Positions 25,010 through 33,261 of a DNA stretch of 40,518 nt are shown piece after piece. Every line of letters starts with the position of its first letter. Positions within the stretch are counted from its first letter, which is position 1. Position numbers and translations under genes: made by a program. The notes beneath the pieces are model-generated. The model was not told where the DNA came from, did not search any database, and was given only the letters and a program-made list of their open reading frames with translations. Source of the stretch: Gemmatimonadota bacterium (GTDB lineage: Bacteria > Gemmatimonadota > Gemmatimonadetes > Gemmatimonadales > GWC2-71-9); the NCBI GenBank assembly GCA_029862925.1, contig JAOTWJ010000013.1, positions 1-40,518 on the forward strand, given 5' to 3'.

Positions 25010-25859
25010 CGGGTTCCTGCTCGTGGACAAGCCGCCCGGACCGACCTCGCACGACGTCGTGGCGGCGGCCCGGCGCGCGCTGCGCACCCGGCGCGTCGGC
25101 CACGCGGGCACCCTGGACCCGTTCGCGTCGGGCCTGCTGCCGCTGCTCGTCGGGCGGGGAACCCGTCTCATGCCGTACGTCGTGGGGTTCCCGAAGCGGT
25201 ACACCGGGGTGCTCCGGCTCGGGATCGTGACCGATACGGACGATGGGACCGGAACGATCGTCGCCGAGCACGACGGCGGGCCCGCCGTGTCGGACGAGGC
25301 GCTCGCCGCCGCCATGACGGCGCTCACCGGCACCATCCAGCAGCTTCCCCCCACGTACTCGGCGAAGAAAGTCGGCGGCACGCCGGCCCATCGCCGGGCG
25401 CGGCGCGGCGAGGTCGTGACGCTCGCGCCGCGTACGGTCGAGGTCCACCAATTCGCGATGGCGGATCGCGCCGGCGCCGACGTGACGTTCGCGGCCGACG
25501 TGGGGAGCGGCACGTACGTGCGTGCCCTCGCCCGGGACCTGGGGCTGGCGTTGGGGTGCGGGGCGCACCTCCGGGAACTGCGGCGCACGGGCGTGGGGCC
25601 CTGGCACCTGCGGGACGCCGTCCCGTTCGATGCCCTGGTCCGCGGTGATGTCGGGTTGGCGCCCCTCCTGGCCGCCGTGCCGCATCTCCCCCGCCGGGAC
25701 GTGACCGGAGAGGAGGCGGCGGCGGTCCGCCACGGCCGCCCCGTTCCCAGCGGCGCCGTCCACGAGGGGCCGGTCGCCGTGCTGCAGGACGGCGCCCTGC
25801 TGGCCATTGCCGTCCCACGCGGCGACGTGCTTCAGCCCCACACCGTGCTGGCCGAATGA
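24999..25859 (+). CDS. truB: tRNA pseudouridine-55 synthase TruB (start uncertain)
   Basis: About 286 residues; makes the universal pseudouridine at position 55 of tRNA. The N-terminus GFLLVDKPPGPTSHDVV and the catalytic loop VGHAGTLDPFASGLLPL (nucleophile Asp40) are diagnostic, followed by KRYTGVLRLG, QLPPTYSAKKVGG and GSGTYVRALARDLG. The start is not clear. No ATG, GTG or TTG precedes GFLLVDK at a sensible distance. I place it at CTG 24999, which keeps the conserved first strand and overlaps rbfA by 11 bp. GTG 25023 would remove GFLL, and a GTG near 24852 would add about 49 unrelated residues inside rbfA. The stop overlaps the ribF ATG (ATGA). Confidence 0.9.
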   Translation: MPSDGFLLVDKPPGPTSHDVVAAARRALRTRRVGHAGTLDPFASGLLPLLVGRGTRLMPYVVGFPKRYTGVLRLGIVTDTDDGTGTIVAEHDGGPAVSDEALAAAMTALTGTIQQLPPTYSAKKVGGTPAHRRARRGEVVTLAPRTVEVHQFAMADRAGADVTFAADVGSGTYVRALARDLGLALGCGAHLRELRRTGVGPWHLRDAVPFDALVRGDVGLAPLLAAVPHLPRRDVTGEEAAAVRHGRPVPSGAVHEGPVAVLQDGALLAIAVPRGDVLQPHTVLAE

Positions 25860-26767
25860 ACGGCCCCACGGTCGTCACGGTCGGCAGCTTCGATGGGCTC
25901 CACCTGGGGCACCGCGCGGTGCTGGAGGAGATCGCCGTGCGGGCCGACCGCACGGGATGGCGGAGCCTCGCGGTCACCTTCGCGCCCCATCCCCTGGAAG
26001 TCGTCAATCCGCAGGCGGCGCCGCCGCTGCTCACACTCGACGACGAACGGCGCGAGCTGTTCGCCCAGAGTCCGGTGCACGCGGTCGCGTTCCTGCCGTT
26101 CACGCGCATCCTCGCCCACTACACGCCCGACGAGTTCGTGCGGCTGCTGCTCGACCGGTTCGCCCTGCGCGAGCTGGTGATCGGGCACGATCATGGCTTC
26201 GGCCGCGGCCGCGCCGGCGACGAGTGGGTGCTGCGGGAGCTCGGAGCGCGCCTGGGCTTTGCGGTGGACGTCGTGCCGCCGATCCAGGTGGACGGCCGCG
26301 AGGTGTCGTCCACGCTCATCCGCCGCGCCCTGGCCGGTGGGGATCTCGCCACGGCCGAGCGGCACTTGGGGCGCCGGTACTCGATGACCGGGGCGGTCGT
26401 ACGCGGCGCCTCCCGCGGGCGGACCTTGGGATTCCGCACGATCAACGTGCAGGTCCCCGACCGGCGCAAGCTCCTCCCGCCCGACGGCGTCTATGCGGTG
26501 GACGTCGAATGGGCGGGCGGGCACTCCGGGGGCATGATGCACATCGGTCCCCGGCCCACGTTCGGGGAAGCCGACCGCTCACTGGAGATCCACCTGTTCG
26601 AGGGGGCGCCGGAGCTGTACGGTCACCGCGTGAAGGTCACTTGGGCCAGGCGGCTCCGGGACGTGCAGGCCTTTCCCACGGCGGAGGCGTTGCAGCGCCA
26701 GCTCGCCCGCGACCGGCAGGAAGCCCTCGCGGCCCTGGCAGTGCCACCCACGCCGTCGCCTGGTTAA
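25856..26767 (+). CDS. ribF: Bifunctional riboflavin kinase/FAD synthetase
   Basis: 303 residues; phosphorylates riboflavin to FMN and adenylates FMN to FAD. The N-terminal nucleotidyltransferase domain shows VGSFDGLHLGHRAVLEEI, FAPHPLEVV, GHDHGFGRGRAGD and VSSTLIRRALAGGD. The C-terminal kinase domain (about 180-295) shows GRTLGFRTINVQ, where the usual GFPTAN is changed to GFRTIN, then IGPRPTFGE and SLEIHLFEG. Both domains look complete. It is last in the rimP-to-ribF run; a 26-bp gap with a small hairpin separates it from secD. Confidence 0.95.
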   Translation: MNGPTVVTVGSFDGLHLGHRAVLEEIAVRADRTGWRSLAVTFAPHPLEVVNPQAAPPLLTLDDERRELFAQSPVHAVAFLPFTRILAHYTPDEFVRLLLDRFALRELVIGHDHGFGRGRAGDEWVLRELGARLGFAVDVVPPIQVDGREVSSTLIRRALAGGDLATAERHLGRRYSMTGAVVRGASRGRTLGFRTINVQVPDRRKLLPPDGVYAVDVEWAGGHSGGMMHIGPRPTFGEADRSLEIHLFEGAPELYGHRVKVTWARRLRDVQAFPTAEALQRQLARDRQEALAALAVPPTPSPG

Positions 26768-26786
26768 CTTGTGCGGGCTTTAGCCC
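26764..26786 (+). promoter_or_regulatory. Possible -10 and small hairpin before secD
   Basis: TTAACT (26764-26769) overlaps the ribF stop codon and resembles a -10, but no good -35 lies upstream. A 4-bp hairpin, GGGC-TTTA-GCCC (26775-26786), follows, ending 7 nt before the secD ATG. It may be an internal promoter or merely a junction between co-transcribed genes. Confidence 0.3.
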
Positions 26787-26793
26787 ATACGCC

Positions 26794-28425
26794 ATGTTCA
26801 GCTCAATTCGGAACCGTCTGATTGTGATCGGGCTGCTGCTTGCGGGCAGCGTCTGGTCGTTGTGGCCCCGCGAAGTGACGGTGCGGCAGCTCGGCGACGA
26901 CGGTCGCATGCAGGACGTCCGCCAGACCCGCACCCCCCTCAAGCTGGGGCTCGACCTCCAGGGCGGCATTCACCTGGCGCTCGAGCTCGACGAGAGCCGG
27001 GGCGCGGTGGCCAACCCGTCCGACGCGCTGGACCGCGCGCTCACCGTGATCCGGCAGCGCATCGACGAGTTTGGCGTGGCGGAGCCGCTCGTCCAGAAGG
27101 CGGGAGAAGAGCGGATCATCGTCGAGCTTCCCGGCGAACGCGATCCGGCGCGGGCCAAGAGCATCATCCAGCGGTCGGCCTTCCTCGAGTTCCGGATTAC
27201 GGACATGCAGGGGCAGTTCCGCGAGGCCATCCCGCGGATCGACCGGGCGCTGCAGCGCGAGGGCGTGGTCTCGGCCGCGGAGCGCCCGGCGCGCCGGGCC
27301 ATCGAAGACCTGCTGGAAACGGCCGTCGACAGCGCCGCCGCCGACTCGGCCGCGGCGGACTCGGCCGGCGGTCCGGGCCCGTTCTCCACGCTCCTGTTCG
27401 AGGGGCAGCTGCCGGGCGAGTATCTCGTGCCGGAAGAGAGCTTCCCGCGGGTGGACAGCCTGCTGCGCCTGCCCACCGTGGCGCGCGAGGTGCCCCGCGG
27501 GCTCGAGCTGATCTGGGGCGCCGATCCCAGCTCGCAGGGCGGCCGGTCGTTCCGGCCGCTGTATGCGGTGGACCGCCGCGCGATCATCACCGGCGAGCAG
27601 CTCGCCGATGCCGAGGCGTCGCTCGACCAGTTGGGCGGCGGCGCCATCGTGCGGTTCCAGCTCACGCGCGCGGGGGGCCGCATCTTCGGGCGGGAGACGG
27701 CGCGCCACATTGGCGACAACATGGCGATCATCCTCGACGGACGGGTGCAAAGCCAGCCGCCGGTCATCCGGTCTCAGATCAACCGCGACGGGCAGATCGA
27801 GCTGGGGAACGCGGATCTACGCGAAGCGCAGGACCTGGCCCTGGTGCTCCGGGCGGGCGCGTTGCCCGCGCCCCTGCAGATCGTCGAGGAGCGGACCGTC
27901 GGCGCCAGTCTGGGTGAAGACTCGATTCGCAAGGGCATGACGGCCGCGATCATCGGGGCCTTGGCGGTCGTCGTCCTCGTGGCGGTGTACTACCGCTTCG
28001 CCGGGCTCCTGGCGGTGGCGGCGCTGGGCGTTTACGCGGTGCTCACCCTCGGCGGCCTGGCCGGGTTCGGGGCCACGCTCACTCTGCCGGGGCTCGCGGG
28101 GTTCATCCTGTCGGTCGGCATGGCGGTCGATGCGAACGTGCTCATCTTCGAGCGGATCCGGGAGGAGCTCAAGACGAGCAAGACGGTCCGGGCGGCCGTG
28201 GACCAGGGGTTCCAGCACGCCATGCCCGCGATCGTCGACTCCAACATCACCACGGTGCTCACGGCGCTGTTTCTCTTCCAGTTCGGCACGGGACCGGTCA
28301 GAGGGTTCGCGATCATCCTAATCGTGGGGATCTTCGCCTCCTTCGTGACCGCCGTGTTCGTGACCCGGACGTTCTTCATGATCTGGCTGGAGCGCCGGTC
28401 TCAGACCCAGGAGCTCGCGATCTGA
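26794..28425 (+). CDS. secD: Protein translocase subunit SecD
   Basis: 543 residues; with SecF and YajC it uses the proton gradient to complete export through SecYEG. It has one N-terminal membrane helix (about 8-23), then the conserved LKLGLDLQGGIHLALEL (D1 signature). The periplasmic P1 region extends to about 380 and includes YAVDRRAIITGEQLADA and GRIFGRETARHIG. Five membrane helices follow at about 385-535, with VGMAVDANVLIFERIREEL, the proton-path Asp region. Within P1 a ~45-residue Ala/Asp/Ser-rich insertion (about 175-190, DSAAADSAAADSAGG) enlarges the periplasmic domain. The stop overlaps the secF ATG (TGATG). Confidence 0.96.
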   Translation: MFSSIRNRLIVIGLLLAGSVWSLWPREVTVRQLGDDGRMQDVRQTRTPLKLGLDLQGGIHLALELDESRGAVANPSDALDRALTVIRQRIDEFGVAEPLVQKAGEERIIVELPGERDPARAKSIIQRSAFLEFRITDMQGQFREAIPRIDRALQREGVVSAAERPARRAIEDLLETAVDSAAADSAAADSAGGPGPFSTLLFEGQLPGEYLVPEESFPRVDSLLRLPTVAREVPRGLELIWGADPSSQGGRSFRPLYAVDRRAIITGEQLADAEASLDQLGGGAIVRFQLTRAGGRIFGRETARHIGDNMAIILDGRVQSQPPVIRSQINRDGQIELGNADLREAQDLALVLRAGALPAPLQIVEERTVGASLGEDSIRKGMTAAIIGALAVVVLVAVYYRFAGLLAVAALGVYAVLTLGGLAGFGATLTLPGLAGFILSVGMAVDANVLIFERIREELKTSKTVRAAVDQGFQHAMPAIVDSNITTVLTALFLFQFGTGPVRGFAIILIVGIFASFVTAVFVTRTFFMIWLERRSQTQELAI

Positions 28426-29393
28426 TGAGGCTGTTCGACAACGCCAAGTACGATTTTCTGGCCGTCCGCCGTGCGGCTTACCTGCTCACGGCGCTCGTGG
28501 CCCTGCCGGGGCTCGCGATGCTGGGGCTGCGCGGTCTGAACGAGAGCATCGAGTTCACGGGCGGCACGCTCATTCAGATCCATACCGTCGACTCGACGCT
28601 GACGATCGCCGGGATCCGTTCCGCGCTCGAACGCCAGAACGTCACGGGTGCGCAGCTCTCGACATTCGGCACGACGCGCGACTTTCTGATCCGGACGCCG
28701 ATCGCCGCCGGGACGGACGTCTCGGAGGACGCCGCCCAGGTGGCGGCCCAGCGGGTGGACAGTGCCCTCACGCGGGAGTTCGGGGCCGGCCAGTACTCCG
28801 TGGACCGGGTCGAGGCCGTCGGGCCCAAGGTGGGGAGCGAGCTGCGCACCAAGGCGCTGATGGCCGTCCTGCTCTCGTTCGGCGCCACGTTGATCTACCT
28901 CACGTTCCGCTTCGAGTGGCGCTTTGCCATCGCCGCGATCGTCGCCACCGCGCACGACATCCTGCTCACGGTGGCGTTCGTCTCGCTGATGAACCTGGAG
29001 ATCACGCTCGTGGTGGTGGCGGCCGTCCTGACGATTGTCGGCTACTCGCTGAACGACACGATCGTGGTGTTCGACCGGGTGCGCGAGAATCTCCACAAGT
29101 TCAAGCGGGCGAACATCTACCAGATCTTGAACCGCAGCGTCAACGAGACGCTGCCGCGCACGGTCCTGACCGGCGGCACGACGCTGGTCGCCACCGTGGC
29201 CCTGCTGGTCTTCGCCGGTCCCGTCATTCGCGGGTTCGCCTGGGTGATGACCTTCGGGATCATCGTCGGCACCTTCTCTTCCATCTACATCGCCTCCCCC
29301 GTGCTGCTGGCCATCGAGCAGAAGTGGCCCGGAGAGGACGTGCGCGGAGCTCGCGCGTTGGCTCCGCAGGGCGGGGGCGCGCAGGCCACCTGA
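28425..29393 (+). CDS. secF: Protein translocase subunit SecF
   Basis: 322 residues; partner of SecD. It has an N-terminal membrane helix (about 17-35), the signature FTGGTLIQIHTV (SecF start of P1), a short periplasmic domain, then five membrane helices including VGYSLNDTIVVFDRVREN (the conserved Asp/Arg motif) and RTVLTGGTTLVATVALLV. Length is normal. The C-terminal tail is basic and Gly/Ala-rich. Fully consistent with co-translation from secD. Confidence 0.96.
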   Translation: MRLFDNAKYDFLAVRRAAYLLTALVALPGLAMLGLRGLNESIEFTGGTLIQIHTVDSTLTIAGIRSALERQNVTGAQLSTFGTTRDFLIRTPIAAGTDVSEDAAQVAAQRVDSALTREFGAGQYSVDRVEAVGPKVGSELRTKALMAVLLSFGATLIYLTFRFEWRFAIAAIVATAHDILLTVAFVSLMNLEITLVVVAAVLTIVGYSLNDTIVVFDRVRENLHKFKRANIYQILNRSVNETLPRTVLTGGTTLVATVALLVFAGPVIRGFAWVMTFGIIVGTFSSIYIASPVLLAIEQKWPGEDVRGARALAPQGGGAQAT

Positions 29394-29402
29394 GACGCCC
29401 CA

Positions 29403-30194
29403 GTGCTCGTCGACACGCACTGCCACCTGGGTGACGCGGCGTTCGACGAGGACCGGGCGGCCGTGGTCGCCCGGGCCCGGGCCGCCGGCGTGGGCCACAT
29501 CGTGATCGTCGCCGACTCGGCGGCGGCCACGGCCCAAGCCCGCACGCTCGCCCAGGCGCTCCAGTTGTCGGCGACGGCGGGCGTGCATCCCCACGAGGCC
29601 CGCACGTGGACCCCCGCCGTGCGGGACGCGGTGCGCGCGGCACTCGAGGATCCCGTCGTCGTCGCCGTCGGCGAGACGGGGCTCGACTACCACTACGACC
29701 ATTCCCCGCGGGCCGCTCAGCGGCAGGCGTTCGAACAGCAGCTCGCGCTCGCCGCCACGAGCGGCAAGCCCGCCGTCGTGCATGCCCGGGACGCGGATGA
29801 CGACGTGGCGGCGATGCTCCGAGCCGCCGCCGGCCCGGCCGGCCCCGGGGTCGTGCTCCACTCGTTCAGCGCCGGCCCGGCCGTCATGGCGGCAGGGCTG
29901 GAGACGCGCGCGTACTTTTCTTTCAGCGGGATGATCACGTTCCGCTCGTGGCGGCAGGCGGAGGTCGTGGTCGCGTGTCCGGCCGACCGGTTGCTGGTCG
30001 AGACCGATGCGCCGTACCTGGCCCCCGCGCCCCACCGCGGGCAACGGAACGAGCCCGCCCACGTCCGCCGGATCGCCGAGCGGCTCGCGGAGCTGCGCGG
30101 CGTGTCTCCCGCGGAGATTGCACGCCTGACGACCCAAAACGCGGCGCGCTGCTTTGGTGCGCGCGTCGCCCAACCTGTCGATACTCGCCGATGA
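29403..30194 (+). CDS. tatD: TatD family metal-dependent DNase
   Basis: 263 residues, TIM-barrel metallohydrolase. Metal ligands are visible: His6 and His8 in DTHCHL, Glu in GETGLDYHY, His in VVHARDADDD, His in VLHSFSAGP, and Asp in VETDAPYLAP. TatD enzymes are 3'-5' exonucleases linked to DNA repair and are not part of the Tat pathway. The start is GTG at 29403, 9 bp after secF, with no clear ribosome-binding site. The stop overlaps the fhs ATG (ATGA). Confidence 0.94.
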   Translation: MLVDTHCHLGDAAFDEDRAAVVARARAAGVGHIVIVADSAAATAQARTLAQALQLSATAGVHPHEARTWTPAVRDAVRAALEDPVVVAVGETGLDYHYDHSPRAAQRQAFEQQLALAATSGKPAVVHARDADDDVAAMLRAAAGPAGPGVVLHSFSAGPAVMAAGLETRAYFSFSGMITFRSWRQAEVVVACPADRLLVETDAPYLAPAPHRGQRNEPAHVRRIAERLAELRGVSPAEIARLTTQNAARCFGARVAQPVDTRR

Positions 30195-31864
30195 CCAAGG
30201 TTCCGTCTGATATCGCCATTGCCCAGGCCGCGCGCCTCCGTCCGATTGCCGACGTGGCCGCGCCGCTGGGGCTGACCTCCGACGACCTCATCTACTACGG
30301 CCACACCAAGGCCAAGGTGCGGCTCCAGGCCTTCGTAGACAAACCGCGACGCGGCAAGTTGGTGCTCGTGACCGGCATCAGCCCGACCGCGGCCGGCGAA
30401 GGGAAATCCACCGTCACGATTGGGCTCACGCAGGCGCTCCAGCGGCAGGGCCGGAGTGCCGTCTGCTGCATTCGGGAGCCGAGTCTCGGGCCGGTGTTCG
30501 GCATCAAGGGCGGGGCCGCCGGCGGCGGCTACGCCCAGGTCGTGCCGATGGAGGACATCAATCTCCACTTCACCGGCGACTTTCACGCCATTTCCAGCGC
30601 GCACAACCTGCTGTCGGCCATGCTGGACAACCATCTCCATCAGGGGAACCCGCTGCGCGTCGACCCGCGCCGCATCACGTGGCCCCGCACGATGGACATG
30701 AACGACCGTGCGCTGCGCCACATCGTGATCGGACTGGGCGGGCTGAACGGCGGCGTGCCGCGCGAGGATCGGGTCGTGATCACGCCGGCGAGCGAGATCA
30801 TGGCCATCATGGCCCTGGCGCGTGATCCCGAGGACCTGGAGCAGCGGCTCGGCCGGATCATCGTCGGGGCCACCACGGATCGCCAACCGGTGCGTGCCAG
30901 CGACCTGAAGGCCCAGGGCGCGATGGCCCTGCTGCTCAAGGACGCGATTCAGCCCAACCTGGTCCAGACGCTCGAAGGCGGCCCCGCGTTCGTGCATTGC
31001 GGGCCATTCGGCAACATCGCGCACGGCTGCAACTCGGTCATCGCCACCGACGCGGCGCTCCGGCTCGCGGACCTCGTCGTGACCGAAGCGGGGTTCGGGG
31101 CGGACCTGGGCGCCGAGAAGTTCTTCGACATCAAGTGCCGGACGGGGAGGCTCGAGCCGGCCGTCGCCATCGTCGTCGCCACGGTGCGGGCGCTCAAGCT
31201 GCACGGCGGCATGCAGAAGGATCAGCTCGGGACGCCGAGCGCCGAAGCGGTGGAGCGGGGCTTCGCCAACCTGCGGCAGCATGTCGAGAACGTGACGCAG
31301 TTTGGCGTGACGGTGCTCGTGGCGCTGAACCGCTTCGTGACGGACACGCGCGAGGAGCTCGCGGTGGTGGAGCGGGGGTGCTCGGCGCTCGACGTGCCGG
31401 TGGCGCTCACCGACGTGTGGGAAAAGGGTGGCGAGGGCGGCTTCGCACTCGCCGAGCTGCTGCTCGCGACGCTCGCGAAGGGGGGCACACGGTTCAAGCC
31501 GCTCTATGACCCCGCCCGCCCGATCCGCGAGAAGATCGAGACGATTGCGACGGCCCTGTACCGGGCGGACGGGGTGGACTTCCTGCCGCCGGCGGAGCGC
31601 GCCCTGCGGCAGCTCACCGAGTTCGGGCTGGGGGACACGCCCGTCTGCATCGCCAAGACCCAGTACTCGTTCAGTGACTCGCCGGCGCTGCTGGCCGCGC
31701 CGCGCGGCTTCCGCATCACGATTCGCGACCTTTATCCTTCGGCGGGCGCCGGATTCGTCGTGGCACTCGCGGGGGATATCATGACCATGCCGGGCCTCGG
31801 CAAGACGCCGGCCGCCGAGCGGATGCGGCTCCACCGCGACGGCACCATCGAGGGGCTTTTCTAG
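30191..31864 (+). CDS. fhs: Formate-tetrahydrofolate ligase
   Basis: 557 residues; makes 10-formyl-tetrahydrofolate from formate, ATP and tetrahydrofolate. Characteristic segments are VLVTGISPTAAGEGKSTVTI (P-loop at about 69-74), REPSLGPVFGIKGGAAGGGY, VPMEDINLHFTGDFHAI, SAHNLLSAMLDNHLHQGN, and VTEAGFGADLGAEKFFDIKC. The C-terminus GDIMTMPGLGKTPAAERM is also typical. The common 'TPAGEGKTT' loop reads TAAGEGKST, still P-loop-like. Length matches the family. It supplies one-carbon units for purine and fMet synthesis and is followed by ridA 13 bp downstream. Confidence 0.96.
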   Translation: MTKVPSDIAIAQAARLRPIADVAAPLGLTSDDLIYYGHTKAKVRLQAFVDKPRRGKLVLVTGISPTAAGEGKSTVTIGLTQALQRQGRSAVCCIREPSLGPVFGIKGGAAGGGYAQVVPMEDINLHFTGDFHAISSAHNLLSAMLDNHLHQGNPLRVDPRRITWPRTMDMNDRALRHIVIGLGGLNGGVPREDRVVITPASEIMAIMALARDPEDLEQRLGRIIVGATTDRQPVRASDLKAQGAMALLLKDAIQPNLVQTLEGGPAFVHCGPFGNIAHGCNSVIATDAALRLADLVVTEAGFGADLGAEKFFDIKCRTGRLEPAVAIVVATVRALKLHGGMQKDQLGTPSAEAVERGFANLRQHVENVTQFGVTVLVALNRFVTDTREELAVVERGCSALDVPVALTDVWEKGGEGGFALAELLLATLAKGGTRFKPLYDPARPIREKIETIATALYRADGVDFLPPAERALRQLTEFGLGDTPVCIAKTQYSFSDSPALLAAPRGFRITIRDLYPSAGAGFVVALAGDIMTMPGLGKTPAAERMRLHRDGTIEGLF

Positions 31865-31877
31865 GAGGGGAGCGGGC

Positions 31878-32252
31878 ATGCGTCTCGTCGCCACGTCGGC
31901 CGCGCCGGCCGCGATCGGTCCCTACAGCCAGGGGGTCGTCGCCGGGGGACTCGTCTACACGGCCGGACAGATCGCGCTCGATCCGGCCACCATGCGGCTC
32001 GTCGACGGCGACGTCGGCGTGCAGACGGACCGAGTGTTTGCCAACCTCAAGGCGGTCCTGGCCGCCGCGGGCTCGGGGCTGGATCGGGTCGTGAAGGCCA
32101 CCGTGTACTTGGTGGACATGGCCGATTTCCAGGTGATGAACGAAGTGTACGCGCGGGAGTTCGGTGCCCATCGGCCCGCGCGGTCCACGGTGGCGGTCCG
32201 CACGCTGCCGAAGGACGCCCGGGTCGAAATCGACCTGATCGCGATGGCGTAA
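31878..32252 (+). CDS. ridA: RidA family reactive imine/enamine deaminase
   Basis: 124 residues; hydrolyses reactive enamine/imine intermediates such as 2-aminoacrylate, protecting pyridoxal-phosphate enzymes. It shows IGPYSQGVVAGGLVYTAGQI, then VFANLKAVLAAAGSGLDRVV, KATVYLVDMADF, and PARSTVAVRTLPKDARVEID, with Arg of PARST the usual substrate-carboxylate ligand. AGGAGG lies before the ATG. Its stop is only 8 bp before the tRNA-Sec gene. Confidence 0.95.
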   Translation: MRLVATSAAPAAIGPYSQGVVAGGLVYTAGQIALDPATMRLVDGDVGVQTDRVFANLKAVLAAAGSGLDRVVKATVYLVDMADFQVMNEVYAREFGAHRPARSTVAVRTLPKDARVEIDLIAMA

Positions 32253-32260
32253 CGCCGTAC

Positions 32261-32357
32261 GGGGGCGGATTGGGCCTGGTGGTCTGCGCGGTCTTCAAAA
32301 CCGTCGGGAGGCGCCTGTGGCGGCTCCGGTGGGTTCGATTCCCACACGTTCCCGCCA
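32261..32357 (+). tRNA. selC: Selenocysteine tRNA, anticodon TCA
   Basis: 97 nt including an encoded CCA. The acceptor stem pairs GGGGGCG with CGTTCCC, with two G-U pairs and a G-A mismatch at the eighth position. The D stem is extended: TGGGCC (32271-32276), a 4-nt loop, GGTCTG (32281-32286). The anticodon loop CTTCAAA (32293-32299) has anticodon TCA at 32295-32297. A long variable arm (GGAG-G-CGCC, TGT, GGCG-G-CTCC, 32307-32327) precedes a 5-bp T stem GTGGG/CCCAC with loop TTCGATT. The 6-bp D stem, long variable arm and TCA anticodon identify tRNA-Sec rather than a suppressor. It lies 8 bp after ridA and 13 bp before the lipid kinase gene. Confidence 0.93.
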
Positions 32358-32370
32358 CGGCGGCGTGGCG
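32353..32370 (+). repeat. Hairpin joining the tRNA-Sec 3' end to the next gene
   Basis: CGCCACG (32353-32359) and CGTGGCG (32364-32370) form a perfect 7-bp stem with loop GCGG. The left arm contains the tRNA CCA end and the right arm abuts the GTG start at 32371. It may guide 3' processing or limit translation of the downstream gene. Confidence 0.6.
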
Positions 32371-33261
32371 GTGAAACGCGCCTACGTCGTGGTGAACCCG
32401 GTCGCCGGTCGCGGCCGGGGCCGGCGCCTCGCCCAGCCCATCGGCGAGGCGTTCCGTGCCCGCGGGTGGGACGTCGAGGTACGCGCCACGACGCGCGCGG
32501 GGGAGGAGCGGGTCTTGGCGGCGGCCGCGGCGCGCGACGGCTGGCCGCTGGTGGTGGTGGCCGGTGGCGACGGGACGGTGCACGAGGTGGCCAATGGACT
32601 CCTGCGCGAGGCGCCCCACACCACCCTCGGCGTGCTCGGGGCCGGGACGGGTAACGACTTCGCCGGCCTGGTCGGCACGGCCGGCAGCGTGGAGCAGGGG
32701 GTGCGGGCGCTGGAACGCGGGCAGGATCGGTCGTTCGACGTCGGGCAGGTCGAGGGGGAATACTTCACCAACGGGTTCGGGGTCGGCTTCGGGCCGGCGG
32801 TGCTCCAGCGCATGGAGCAGTTGCCCCGCCTGCGCGGGTCCGTGCTCTACCTCGGCGCCGCGATGCGCACCTTCGTCGGCTTTCGGCCGGAGACCGTGGA
32901 GCTGGACGCCGACGCGCATCGCGAGGTGGGGCCCCTGATGCTGGCCGAAGTCGCCATCGGTCGCACGGCGGGCGGCGGATACCGCTTCACGCCGCACGCC
33001 GATCCCGAGGACGGGCTGTTCGACGTCTGCGTCATCCGTCGGGTCAGCCTGCTGCAGTTTCTGCGCTACCTGCCGCGCGTGGCCGCGGGCACGCACGCGA
33101 CACTGCCGCCGGTCACGATCGTCCAGGCCCGGGCCGTCCGCATAGCGACCCCCGGGCGCGCGCTGGTGGCCCATCTCGATGGGGAGGTCCGGACCTATGG
33201 CGGTGACACGCTCGACGTCCGCCTGCTGCCCCGCGCGCTCAAGGTTCGATGCGCGGCCTGA
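32371..33261 (+). CDS. Diacylglycerol kinase-like lipid kinase (YegS/BmrU family)
   Basis: 296 residues; phosphorylates a membrane lipid such as diacylglycerol, though the substrate is not fixed by sequence. It opens VKRAYVVVNPVAGRGRG (VNPxAG motif), followed by VVAGGDGTVHEVANGL at about 62-77 (the catalytic GGDGT) and LGAGTGNDFAG at about 89-99. The C-terminal beta domain includes FTPHADPEDGLFDV and the ending LVAHLDGEV, where family members carry 'QxDGE'. I chose GTG 32371; the in-frame ATG at 32317 lies inside the tRNA and would add residues unlike the family. The 3' end overlaps the next gene by 13 bp. Confidence 0.9.
   Translation: MKRAYVVVNPVAGRGRGRRLAQPIGEAFRARGWDVEVRATTRAGEERVLAAAAARDGWPLVVVAGGDGTVHEVANGLLREAPHTTLGVLGAGTGNDFAGLVGTAGSVEQGVRALERGQDRSFDVGQVEGEYFTNGFGVGFGPAVLQRMEQLPRLRGSVLYLGAAMRTFVGFRPETVELDADAHREVGPLMLAEVAIGRTAGGGYRFTPHADPEDGLFDVCVIRRVSLLQFLRYLPRVAAGTHATLPPVTIVQARAVRIATPGRALVAHLDGEVRTYGGDTLDVRLLPRALKVRCAA

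Noticed and set aside
32317-32370. An upstream ATG for the lipid kinase, inside the tRNA-Sec sequence
   Set aside because: It would translate the tRNA T arm and add 18 residues foreign to the family; the protein family begins at GTG 32371.
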